Below are positions 54,721-64,000 of a stretch of 64,000 bases of DNA, piece after piece. Source of the stretch: Chloranthus sessilifolius (Eukaryota > Streptophyta > Magnoliopsida > Chloranthales > Chloranthaceae); NCBI GenBank assembly GCA_021018995.1, contig CM037597.1, forward strand, positions 34,846,936-34,910,935. The letters run 5' to 3'. The position numbers and the translations under genes are program-made. The first letter of the stretch is position 1. Every line of letters starts with the position of its first letter. A model generated the notes under the pieces. The model saw only the letters and a list, made by a program, of their open reading frames with translations, was not told the origin of the DNA and searched no databases.

Positions 54721-55600
54721 TTGTCCAATTGGTCCTGCATCTTGACTATGGACTGCTGGACAACTTGCATAGTTTGTTGTTGAAAAGCTTGCATCTTTTG
54801 TATCATTTTTTCTTCAAAATCAGAATTCCTTGAACTTGAAGTATTAGATTTATTGAAATTTTTATTTTGACGGTACTCAGAATTTGGGTGATGATAATTC
54901 AAATTTTGTTGGAAATTAGAATTCTGTTGAAAGTTAGAATTCTGTTGTCGACAAAATCCTTGTTGTCCGCTCGGTGCATTTGATCTATACTGTTGGTTTT
55001 CCTGTCCAGTCTAGTTTGATCCTCCCCATCCTAGGTTAGGATGGTTTTTCCACTCCGGATTGTAGGTGTTGGAATAGGGATTTCATCTTACCATTGATAT
55101 GACTAAGTCACATTGACCTGTTCCTGAGGGTTAGGCTCTTTAAGAAAAACGAGCAAAGTGGTTGGACACTCGTTAGCCGTGTGACCTTGATGTTCACAAA
55201 TTAAACAAACAGTAGAAGTAATGGGATTTTGAGTTTGTTTGGTTGCTGCCAACAACATATTCATTTGTTTTGACAACATATCAACTTTCGTTGATAAATC
55301 AAAAGTAGTATTGTTGACATCAAAAAGCCCTCCTTTTGTCAGTACATGAGATTTTGCCGACATATCATGGTTAACACGTCCCAGTGTTTCGCTTTGCATT
55401 GAAGGTTGACTTAATCTTTTGAAAAGAGGCCAAATTTCTCCCTCCTCCTTTATGGCATAGGATCCTCCACACAATGTTCGATATCTCGATTTGTTCTGCA
55501 AGATCTTTCGATCTCTCGATTCAATGGTTGTAGATTTGGGTGATGAGATCGGGTAAAGCTCATGCACCAATGAACCAAGACTAGGATCAAAGAACACAAA
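54717..55600 (-). pseudogene. Element D gag, C-terminal part
   Basis: Shows STKVDMLSKQMNMLLAATKQ and the knuckle CLICEHQGHTANEC (C-x2-C-x4-H-x4-C) near 55160-55205. The asparagine/glutamine-rich tail (FQQNSNFQQN, HHPNSEYRQNKNFNK) follows, then EEKMIQKMQAFQQQTMQ, the counterpart of EDQVLNSLQNL in A and FEGQVLSSLQSL in C. The N-terminal gag domain upstream of about 55600 is not seen; motif-array DNA is found there instead, which suggests a deletion. Confidence 0.72.
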
Positions 55601-55609
55601 GACAGCTAC

Positions 55610-56224
55610 AGTTCAGGGTCAATTGATTGATTTGTGAAAAATCGATCAATTGATACAAAACTGAGAACGGTACTCAGACAATTCACCTTATCATTCAATT
55701 AATTGAAGATGGAAAATCAATCGATTGAGATAGTAAGCATTGTTTGGGCAGAACAGAAAACACCGACTGGAATGGTAATAGTTTTTGCTTCTTCAATCTA
55801 TTGAGACAGACTGATCGATTGAGGAAAATCCGAAAGTAAAATTGGTTGACTCAATTCTCTGCCTGGTCAATCGATTGAATTCAGACAATCAATCGTTTGA
55901 AATGACTCAGAGAGCAGAGTTAACCAATTTGGTATAATTCAGAATCAATCGATTGATTTAGAAACATCGATCGGTTGACTGACAATAGTGAATGATTTTT
56001 CGATTTCGAGCAGAGAAGAATTTTCAATCACAATAGAAATTTATTTGGTTTTTTTTTTCGATTCACTTTGATCGATTAATTTTTACAAATCAATTGATTG
56101 AGGTGAAACAATAAGTGTAACACAAATCTCTACTTTTCAGTCAATCGACTGAATCTGAAAATCAATCGGTTGACTAGCAAAACAGAGAACAAAAATCTCT
56201 AAAAATTAATAAAATTTCGATGCC
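55610..56224. repeat. Iterated CAATCGATTGA motif array next to D gag
   Basis: Many CAATCGATTGA, TCAATTGATTGA, ATCGATCAATTG and related palindromes about 30-60 bases apart between the truncated gag and the primer site. This is the same motif as in 36076-36850 and in the D LTR. No gene. Confidence 0.82.
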
Positions 56225-56242
56225 TCCCCGGCACCGGCACCA
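56225..56242 (-). other. Primer binding site of element D, tRNA-Asp type
   Basis: On the minus strand it matches the tRNA-Asp complement of element A at 16 of 18 bases. It begins six bases from the LTR edge at 56249. Confidence 0.82.
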
Positions 56243-56248
56243 AAAACT

Positions 56249-57533
56249 TGATCAGTTTTTAAAGTGTACCCTTGCAAGTGCACAAGATCTATCTTGGTAA
56301 GGCAAGAATATGAGTGTCGAATCCATAGGGAAGTATGAAATTTAATTAATTTTTAAAAGAAAGAAAAACTTAAGAAAGTACCAAAGGTGAGATTTGTTAT
56401 TACGATTTACCACTACAGAATGCAATAATAATTATAATTAAAATTAAGCTATGCAAGGATGAACTCTGACAAATAAAATTATGATGATGAGATGATCAAG
56501 GACTCCTCTAAGATGTGTAACTTTTTCTACTAACAATCCAAATAATTCAATGTCAAATTATTTTACCATCATTTTACTACAAGCAAACAAATCGATAAGA
56601 CCGCGATTATTGACTCGGCATACAATATCCTAACACTCTGACGCATTCAATCACGACATGAATCATGCGAAAGGCATAATGTATCTCAAATACGAAATCA
56701 CAACAGTAAGATCCAATCATACGACATCCTACATTAGTCTATAAGATTGATCTAGGTAGAATAACTCTCTTATTATCGCTAATAACCAAGATCGACGCTC
56801 ATTTAGTTACTCATCTAGAGCTCGCTTCATCCTTGAACGAGGGGTTTAGCCATCTCTGATCCACACGCGATGCACAGAATCGAAGCCATTTAAATGAACA
56901 TTCTTTTTATTATCAACTGTTCGATCTTTTGAAAAAGATCGGAACCTTACAATGTCTTAATTCCTAATTACAAACTACAACTAAAAACACTAAAGAAAAC
57001 TTGGAAAAACCCTCAGAAAATCTGCCAAGAGGAAGTCCTCAAACCCTAAACAAAGCATTCTTTTTATAGGGTACGGATAGGAAAACTTCCATAAAAAGGC
57101 TCAATCGATTGATTTTCAAATTTCAATCGATTGACTTCAAAATTGAATTTTGGCGAATTTCTTTGAATTTGAATTCAATTGATTGAATTATAAATCCCAA
57201 TCAATTGAATTAGTTCAAATTCAAGAGGGAAAAGGTTGTCATCCAGATCAATCGATTGATTCATGAGATTCAATCGATTGATGATGACATGCAATATCTT
57301 CATTCTATTGGTTGTGGCTGAACCAATCAATTCTTTTCACGAATTTCAGTGCTTTTATTGGCTCCCTGGTCTAATGTTCTCATGTAACCCTTAATTATGC
57401 TCAATTACGCTCTTTTCAGATCCAACGGTCAAGAATACCTAAAACCACTGAAACTCCATAATAACTATCAGATAGCTTTCATTGGATGGCTAAGTGTCGG
57501 TATTTGGGTATGAAATATAGTGATATTTTGGCA
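56249..57533 (-). repeat. 5' LTR of element D
   Basis: 1285 bp from TG at 56249 to CA at 57533. In transcription sense it starts TGCCAAAATATCAC, comparable to the AAAATGCCACTTTTCACC start of the other LTRs. It contains a TATA box at 57061, CAATCGATTGA motifs (57100-57290) and a CTTCCCTATGGATTCGACAC segment near the end (about 56315), the counterpart of similar segments in A, B and C. Confidence 0.78.
57061..57069 (-). promoter_or_regulatory. TATA box of the D LTR
   Basis: On the minus strand this reads CTATAAAAAG. It lies between the motif array and the transcribed leader, as in element C. Confidence 0.55.
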
Positions 57534-58640
57534 TAGATTAGTTATCGAGATAGTGATAAAAGAGATTTGACATGTTCATGGTAGGCCAAAACTATATTCG
57601 AAGTGAATACGATAACTGTGTTTACTTCAAGAGGCTAGCAGATGGCTCATTTATTTACCTTCTCTTGTATATTGATGATATGTTTATAGCTACAAAGAGT
57701 ATGGTGGAGATCAATAAGTTGAAATCTCAACTTGGCATGGAGTTTGAGATGAAGGATCTTACCGTAACGAGAAAGATTCTTGGGATTGAGATTCAGAGAG
57801 ACAAAAAGACAAAAAGAAAGGACAGTTGTGTCTGGCACAGAAGAGTTATCTAGAGAAGGTACTCTCATGGTTTAAGATGGAGAACTCAAAGGTTGTGACT
57901 ACTCCACTAGCAGCTCACTTTTATCTTTCGGCTAGCATGTCTCCTACTACAGATAAGGAGCGCGAGTCTATGACTTGTGTTCCTTACGTGAGTGTGGTTG
58001 GTAACTTGATGTACGCTATAGTATGCACTTGATCGAATATTTTACAGACCGCTAGCGTGGTCAGCAGGTATGTGGCTAATTAGGGCAAGGAGCATTAACA
58101 AGCTGTGAAATGAATTATGAGGCATATACGTGGTACTAAGGATGTCGATTTGGTTTTTCGCAGTGGTACAAGTCATCAATCACGTGGATACATAGATTCA
58201 GATCACGTGAGTGATTTGGATAAGCGTCGGTCTACAACAGGATATGTATTTACACTATTAGGAGGTTCGATTAGGTGGAGGTCAATGTTACAGGATACAG
58301 TGGCTTTGTCTACTACAAAGGCAGAGTATATAGCAGTAATAGAGGCAGTGAAAGAAGCATTGTGGCTTCATGGCTTAGTTGGTGACTTAGGAATCGCACG
58401 TGAAAGTGTCGATGTATTCTGCGATAGCTAGAGTGTTATTTACTTAGCAAAAAATCACTTATATCATGCTCGTACCAAACACATTGATATTCGGTATCAG
58501 TTCGTACAAAAAGTAATCGAAGATGGTGAGATATCTTTGAAGAAGGTGAGTACGAAGGTAAACCTGCAGATATGATGACAAAGTATCAGTGGTCAAGTCT
58601 AAACATTATTTAGATTTGATCAACGCTTAGCATGTTTGAG
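57534..58640 (+). pseudogene. Ty1/copia pol fragment, reverse transcriptase and RNase H
   Basis: Begins at KRFDMFMVGQNYIRSEYDNC next to the D LTR. It shows LLLYIDDMFIA (the YxDD box as YIDD, about 57665), YVSVVGNLMYAIVCT, then the RNase H segment DVDLVFRSGTSHQSRGYIDS, RRSTTGYVFTLLGGSIRW and STTKAEYIAVIEAVKEALWL, ending in KHIDIRYQFVQ. This order and these motifs are typical of plant copia elements. Stops and frame breaks near 57850, 58030 and 58430 inactivate it. Its 5' part (gag, integrase) is not in the window. Confidence 0.85.
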
Positions 58641-59195
58641 CACCCTTGGGGTGCTGGTGGCGATAGTGATACGAGTATAGCGTTGATTGGAAGAAAGAGT
58701 ACATGGTGAAGCTTAGAGCTAGGTGAAAAATTATTGTTTGGCTCTAACTTAGAGGTTAATTATTGTTTGACTCTAACTTGGAGGACCTACGAAGGCCCAG
58801 TTACACTCAGACTCTATATGAGGCTAGTTTCTCTTAGATTAGAAGTAGGATTTAGATCTTATATATAAGGCTAGTCTCTCTTGGATGAGAAGTAGGATTT
58901 GTGTCTTCAATATAAATGAAAAGCTCTTGGTCGAATATAGAGTTGAGATATCATTGTAAAGCTTTGGAAAACCTATCTAAGGTTTTGAGGAGAGCATTGG
59001 TGAGACTTGAGTATTCGTGTATTCTTTTGTGATCATCAATATAGTGAATCATCGTTGCCCATGGAGGTAGGCATTATGTCGAACCACGTAAATATTGTCT
59101 CCTATGTGATTGTGTTTGATTTTCTTCTATTTTTGCGTTATTATTTGATCGCTCATCGTGAGATCGTTGGTTAGTTTGTGAGCTTCCGCGCAACA
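58641..59195 (+). repeat. Probable 3' end and LTR of the Ty1/copia element
   Basis: Follows the end of copia RNase H. It contains a TATA box (CTTATATATAAGG, 58858-58870) and ends GCTTCCGCGCAACA at 59195, a typical LTR end; the start is uncertain. It includes a short duplication of the segment TTATTGTTTGACTCTAACTT at about 58730 and 58760. Confidence 0.55.
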
Positions 59196-59591
59196 ATTAG
59201 TTGGTCCAATTTACGTGACAAAACGTCAACTTTACTCGACAACTCCGTTGTTTAGCTCACCTCATAGGCACTGCCTTTCTCTGTGGCATTCAGAGGTTCC
59301 CAAACCTCATTGCGACACAAACCAATGTGTTGTAATGAATTATCACTGAGATTCTCAAACAATTCTCAGGCCTCATCCTCACTCTTCATCAAGAGCGTAT
59401 CTCCACAAGAAATATCAACCGTCTGTCAGCTATGCTCCGTCAACCCCTTGTAAAAATTGTACACTAATTGTCACTTAGGGACAGCATGGTATGGGTATTG
59501 ACGACATAGGTCCTTAAGTCTCTCCCAAGCCTCATAAAATTATTCGTTATTGAGTTATGCAAAATTTATAATAGTTTTTCTCATCTGGTTC
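59196..59591 (-). pseudogene. Element F gag remnant, downstream part
   Basis: On the minus strand this reads EAWERLKDLCRQYPYHA, QLVYNFYKGLT and GDTLLMKSEDEA-like segments with stops, an older Athila-like gag. It is separated from its upstream part (61436 onward) by the solo LTR inserted at 59592. Confidence 0.72.
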
Positions 59592-61435
59592 TGTTGTTGC
59601 TTCTTAGTGTGCTTGATTTATGTGTGTTTTGAAAACAGATTTATAGTTGCTAAATTACAGTAGCTCTAGACTATAAAAAAAAATAAAGAAATATCAGCAC
59701 AGTTAGAAGAGAATTAGCCTGCAAGATCATGGCCAATTGTAGCAAGTTTTAAAAGTAAGTGAGTGAAAGATCGTCCACAGAAAATTTGTCTAAAATGTAA
59801 GATAAACCTCCAGATCTGAGCTACCAGATCTGGCTTCTTATCCTATCTAGAAAACTGATAAGATGAGAGGTTTGAATTTGTCACGTTTAACTAACTAAAA
59901 ACAAAGAAAAATTTAAACTAAATGATCCAGATCCGAGTTGGGGGAATGATTGAAACAAAGATGGAGAAGTAATATCTAAATCTGATTTGGTCTTTGAAAT
60001 CTAATGAGAATAACTGCAGCTCAACAGAGGTGATCCAATCTTCATCTGGCTACAAGCACAGATGTAAGAAAGATAAATCTAATTCAAGGATTAGGCTTAT
60101 ACTTATGGCTATGGTCATCACTTTAATGGCCACAAACCATCCAATAGTTTTAATCCAAGTCCTCAATACAGAACAAGAAACATCACTACAAATGATGTAA
60201 GAGACTAGGTTACAAACACTAATTCTCACAGGATTAATGAATCAAGGGAAATTGCATGCAAAACAATGAATCTAAAGGAGTCTAATGTACTGAGGAGATC
60301 AGAGGGAACCCTTGACATGAGTCCAATAGAGAATGCATAGTTCTGACAACCTTTAAAATTCATCCTCATAATTTATGAGAGCACTTAATGTACTTCTCGG
60401 ATTTTCTTGGATGCAAACTCTCCCTTGAGTTACAAAGCAGATCTCTCACGCCTCAAATGCAAGTACAAAGTAGGCCATTACAAGGATTGCGTATGTCGTC
60501 TGGCCGGGAAATGGGGGATTAGAAATGAAACTCAAAATCTGGATGCCTCAATTGGGCAAATGCTTCATCTATTTATAGCTTTCCCCAGGTCCAGCTTAGA
60601 TGTGTATCAACCAATCAGAAGTTCTCAGATCTGTATTGACCAATGGTAGTCGAGCACGGGGATCCAGATCTGTTCTGGCCAATCAGAATTCCTCGATCTG
60701 GTTCAGCCAATCAGGTGAAAAGGGCATCAATTCTGTTATGCATTTTGAAAGTTTGTTAGAGTTTCTAGAAGTTCCCGCCAAGTTATTCCCTCTCTAGGTG
60801 CTCACGTGGGGTGGAATATTCCTTCGCTTCATGCTTAGAACCTCTGAAATGTCCCTAGGTTTTAAAACGCATTGGGACGCATGCAATAGATTACTGAATT
60901 GCCCTTGTTAAAGCTGCGAATCTCTAGAATACCTTTTCGCAGAGCTTAGGGGCCTTTTCGCAAAGTGCTGTGACTTCTGAAGCTCTTTTCACAATGTTCA
61001 ATCTTCTCTTCGAATTGTGTTTTCTCCTTTTCGCAAAGTTCAATCTTCTCTTCGAAGAGTTCAAATGCTCTTCGAAAGATAAGCCTGGAGTTTTAGTCCT
61101 TTTCGCAGAGTTCCAGGTTCTTTACGAAAAGTGCAGGTTCTTTGCGAAAAGAACTCTGTAGTGCATTTCTCTGTTCGAATTGTTCCCTGCTTCTCTTACA
61201 GGCCTTTGCCTCTTCGATTTAGACCTTTCAACAGCTGATGAGGTTGTTCCTTTACTTCCTTCCTTTGAATTGACATGGATTGTCATCTTTTTGGTACTTT
61301 TAAGCTGCTTTTATGGTTAAGCATGTCTTTATTGTTAGCTGCAACATAGGCACTTAAAACACTTATTTAGTTCTCTCAAAGGTCTATCAAGACTTAAGTC
61401 TAGGGGTGAAAAATGGTATTTTTCACTTGTCAACA
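59592..61435 (-). repeat. Solo LTR of the A family with perfect target duplication
   Basis: 1844 bp beginning TGTTGTTGC and ending CTTGTCAACA. It has the same sequence order as the element A LTR (7876-9585), including CCAAT boxes, TATA (60568-60578) and a decayed leader hairpin (60111-60140). It is flanked on both sides by GGTTC (59587-59591 and 61436-61440), a perfect 5-bp target duplication. The TTTTCGCAAAG/CTTCGAAGAG array at 60905-61170 is better kept than in A and adds about 130 bp. Confidence 0.92.
60905..61170. repeat. Iterated TTTTCGCAAAG/TTCGAA motif array in the solo LTR
   Basis: About twelve copies or near copies (CCTTTTCGCAGAG, TCTTCGAAGAG, TTTGCGAAAAG) in 265 bases, in both orientations. 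Same motif class as the spacer of element A. Confidence 0.75.
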
Positions 61436-61945
61436 GGTTCATCTTACCAATTGGAAAATGTTTCTTTAGGAATTCAGTTTATAACTTTGCTCAGGTGGTA
61501 ATCGAACTAGGTGTTAAGGGCATGAGTCACTCTTTGGCTCTATCCTTGAGCGAGAAGACAGAAGTTTTAGATTAACGACATATTCATTAAGGTTCTGTAA
61601 TTTGAAAGTAGTGCACATTTCCAAGAAATTATTGAGGTGGCTGTATGGTTCTCATTAACACACCCATAAAAATATGGTAGTATTTGAATTGTTGTGGGCT
61701 TAATCTCAAAGTCCCTGATAGTCATAGTTGGAAAAGTAATACATGAGAGGGACGCATAAGCAGTAAGTGTGAAGTACTGCTTCAACGTTTTTTCGAGTAT
61801 CCGGTTCTCCAGCCATATTTTATAGTGATTGATTTCAAATTAATATTCTTTAACAAGAATCAGACTCGGTGCTTTCTAAGAGTGCGGTCTAGTTTGTTGT
61901 CCAAGGGTTCCAGGTCAGGATTCTAGGACTGTGTACCAAGCATAC
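61436..61945 (-). pseudogene. Element F gag remnant, upstream part
   Basis: On the minus strand the gag start region (DLEPLDNKLDRTLRKHR) is near 61870-61930. MKQYFTLTAYASLSCITFPT and IRDFEIKPTTIQILPYFYG (61600-61785) correspond to YNSPFYIQFPTVEGNYEIKS and STIQMLPSFQ of element A. Many stops and frame breaks: this is the most decayed gag in the window. Confidence 0.72.
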
Positions 61946-62735
61946 AACACACAAAAGGAAACTAAAAAAAAATTGATTTTTTTTTTAAGATAGTTTTTTA
62001 AGAACCATTGCATGAACAATATCCCTAAATCACAGGTTTTACATCCAAAGAGAAGTGTAACCACATAAGAAATCAAACATCAACAACAATAATTCAAAAC
62101 TCATGTAATTAAATAATTCTATTAAAACCAATCGTGCTCACATCATGCAATCACCATCAATAATTACAATAAAAAGAGTTAAAGTACGGAAGAGAGATTA
62201 CAAAATCTAGGATTTCATCAAATCCCCAAACCTAGGAATTAGTCATTCGTGATTGAAGATAGAACGATCGTGTTGATGGAAATTACCACAGTCACTCTAG
62301 AATCAATCTTTGAAGCCTCTTCTCCGATCTCTAATCCTTCTTCTCTCTCTAAGAAAACTAAAAACAAAAGCCTAAGATCCTGAAACTAAGGACCTATGAG
62401 TTTATTTATATAAGCCTGGATAAATTAGGGTTACAAAAGGACTAAAATTTGACTAAAATGTGTCCAATTTCGGCCCATCGGTGTTTTTTTGTCCTCGGGG
62501 CGAGCTTGACAAACACAACCTCGATATTTTGGACATAACTTTTACCTTTAAATTTGGTTTAATACGATTCTTGTTGCATTGGAAGGATAACAAAAATATT
62601 TATAACTTTACAAGAAATAGAAATTTCATGAATCTAACATTTTAGGGGTAAAAATTGAGTTGTAAGTTAAGATAAGTTTTCAAAAAATAGGAATCACTCT
62701 TTTTTTGGTAATGCTCTTCCTTTAAGCCATTTTTA
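61946..62735 (-). repeat. Probable leader and 5' LTR remnant of element F
   Basis: No gene. A minus-strand TATA box (TTATATAAATA, about 62402-62413) and a CTTCTCTTTGGATG segment (about 62042-62054), similar to the LTR-end segments of A-D, support an LTR. No primer site could be recognised and the edges are unclear. Confidence 0.38.
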
Positions 62736-62743
62736 CTTGCATC

Positions 62744-63269
62744 TAGGGGTGTATTCGGTTCAGTTTGGTCGGTTTTAGACCAAAACCATAAACCAAATCG
62801 GTCCTAATCGGTTTCTAGATTTTCAAACCAAACCAAACCTTCCAACTCTTAAACCAAACCAACCCAATTCGATTCGGTTTGGTCGGTTTCGGTTTTCCTA
62901 TAAGTTCTACTTGCACATCAAAATTTTCTCAACTTCTCAACTGATTTTCCTATACGTTCTACTTTACCGCTTTAAGATTTAAGAATAGGCTAAAGATAAG
63001 GGTAGGATTTTATATAAAAATATGCATTTCACTTAAATACCCTTTAAAATTAATCAACCCCCCCCCCCCATATATATATAATTACTTACAAACTACATTC
63101 GGCTCGATTCGGTCGATTTCGGCTCAAGGAGGCTTGAAACCAAAACCAAATTAAACTTTTTGGTTTTCATTTTTACCAAACCAAGCCCAAACTAGTACCC
63201 GTCCAAACCGGACCAAACCTGGCGATTCGATCAATTTGGTTAATTCGGTCCAAAAAATGCACAACCCTA
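62744..63269. mobile_element. Non-autonomous hAT-like MITE, 526 bp
   Basis: Starts TAGGGGTGT and ends ACAACCCTA, imperfect terminal inverted repeats of the hAT type. Flanks are CTTGCATC (62736-62743) and CCTGCATC (63270-63277), a 7 of 8 match to an 8-bp target duplication, as hAT transposition makes. The interior is rich in GGTTTGGTCGGTTT and its complement in both arms, and has a C run followed by (AT)n at 63059-63080. No transposase frame. Confidence 0.78.
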
Positions 63270-64000
63270 CCTGCATCGAACATAAAATCATGTTAATTAA
63301 ATATCTAAGGGACTACTAAGGTCCTGATAGAGTTAGATTGAGAGTCTAATTAGTATAACAAATTAGCCCGATCAAACCTCCATCTCCAAAAACTCATGAA
63401 TCCAATAAAAAGCACAAATTGAACTCTGATTTGGAGCAAGGACGACAATGGGCACTAGAGGAGGGTAATGGAAGCCATCTATTGTGCCCAACTATGGTAG
63501 TAAAATCACCTCTTGGATTTTTGCGATCTCTGCAATAGCTTGAATAGTCACCTCCATTTTCAACATTCATACCTTCCGTAGTCATTCAATGCAGCCAAAT
63601 TAGAGGATTGATCTACCATGGAATTAGGGTTTCGTACATGTTCAACTCCATTTACAATGGAGAAATATTTGAGGGAGATAGCTTAGTGGCTTGCCATCAA
63701 TTTTATTGGGAAGGAGGAGGCTTCGAATCTATTTTAAATGACAAACAATGAAGAAGACGAGTGTAGAGGACTGTGGGCTCTTTATGAGAATTGAAGCCCC
63801 GACCCTTCGCGAAACATGTAGTGTCCGAAACGTGTAGTGTCGGGAGCATACGAGGGTCGGGCCTCGTATCCATAATTAAAGATGCGTACATAATGCCGTA
63901 GGAAACAAGCCATAATTAAAGATGCATACATAATGTCATAGGATACAAGTAAGATCAAAGTAGCAAACAAACAACCAAAAGATGTTTGACTCATATCCAT
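63270..64000. other. Unassigned DNA at the window end
   Basis: No recognisable gene. Short minus-strand frames (63394-63585, 63703-63891) resemble nothing I know. A direct duplication of about 41 bases around CCATAATTAAAGATGC occurs at about 63869-63909 and 63911-63950. Confidence 0.4.

Larger units (their letters stand above)
54717..57533 (-). mobile_element. Element D, 5' piece: LTR, primer site and gag
   Basis: Minus-strand 5' LTR (56249-57533), primer site (56225-56242), CAATCGATTGA-rich leader and the C-terminal half of gag (54717-55597). It is the upstream part of the element whose pol and extra gene are at 36968-39435 and 22725-23428. The right edge abuts a Ty1/copia fragment, so D probably inserted there. 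Confidence 0.78.

Noticed and set aside
63394-64000. Possible host gene at the window end
   Set aside because: Short frames only, no recognisable domain, no splice pattern I could support.

Overview
The window is plant nuclear DNA from a retrotransposon-filled intergenic or heterochromatic block. The evidence is Ty3/gypsy elements of the Athila and Tat/Ogre types with primer sites matching plant tRNA-Asp, a Ty1/copia remnant, a non-autonomous hAT-like element, and a plant mobile domain (PMD) gene with candidate spliceosomal introns. I see no intact host gene, rRNA, tRNA or CRISPR array, and the species cannot be named from this sequence. Almost every coding segment is broken, mostly by C-to-T or G-to-A changes.

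The layout is best read as insertions nested inside insertions. Element A (minus strand, 1-9585, left end outside the window) sits inside the 3' LTR of element B (minus, 9586-22724). B sits inside the extra 3' gene of element D (minus). D is split into pieces at 22725-23428, 36071-about 39435 and 54717-57533. Element C (plus, 23429-36070) is a complete two-LTR element inserted in D, with near-matching 5-bp flanks. A Tat/Ogre-like fragment E (about 39436-54716) interrupts D between gag and the reverse transcriptase and has lost its own gag. D in turn lies against a Ty1/copia fragment (57534-59195), which abuts an old Athila-like gag remnant F (59196-about 62735). F is also cut by a solo LTR of the A family (59592-61435, perfect GGTTC duplication). 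A hAT-like MITE (62744-63269) and unassigned DNA end the window.

The Athila-like elements share one plan: LTR, tRNA-Asp primer site, gag with a CCHC knuckle, protease, reverse transcriptase/RNase H, integrase, a spacer, then an extra 3' gene (a putative plant transposon protein in A, C and D; only an 82-residue lysine/proline-rich frame in B). After that come a polypurine-like tract, about 1.6 kb of conserved noncoding DNA, a second polypurine tract, and the LTR. E instead carries a PMD gene and a DUF7745-like gene antisense to pol.

The most interesting signals are not genes. Each of the five families carries its own iterated, self-complementary, CpG-containing short motif in the LTR and again in a noncoding spacer near the extra gene: TTCGAA-type in A, TCGCGA-type in B, CCTATCGA in C, CAATCGATTGA in D, and a paired hairpin built on TGGCGCA/TGCGCCA in E. 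In addition, the transcribed leaders of A, B and C share a 32-nt hairpin with compensatory changes, and B and C each have two polypurine-like tracts. C lacks reverse transcriptase and integrase, so it looks like a non-autonomous gag plus extra-gene derivative.
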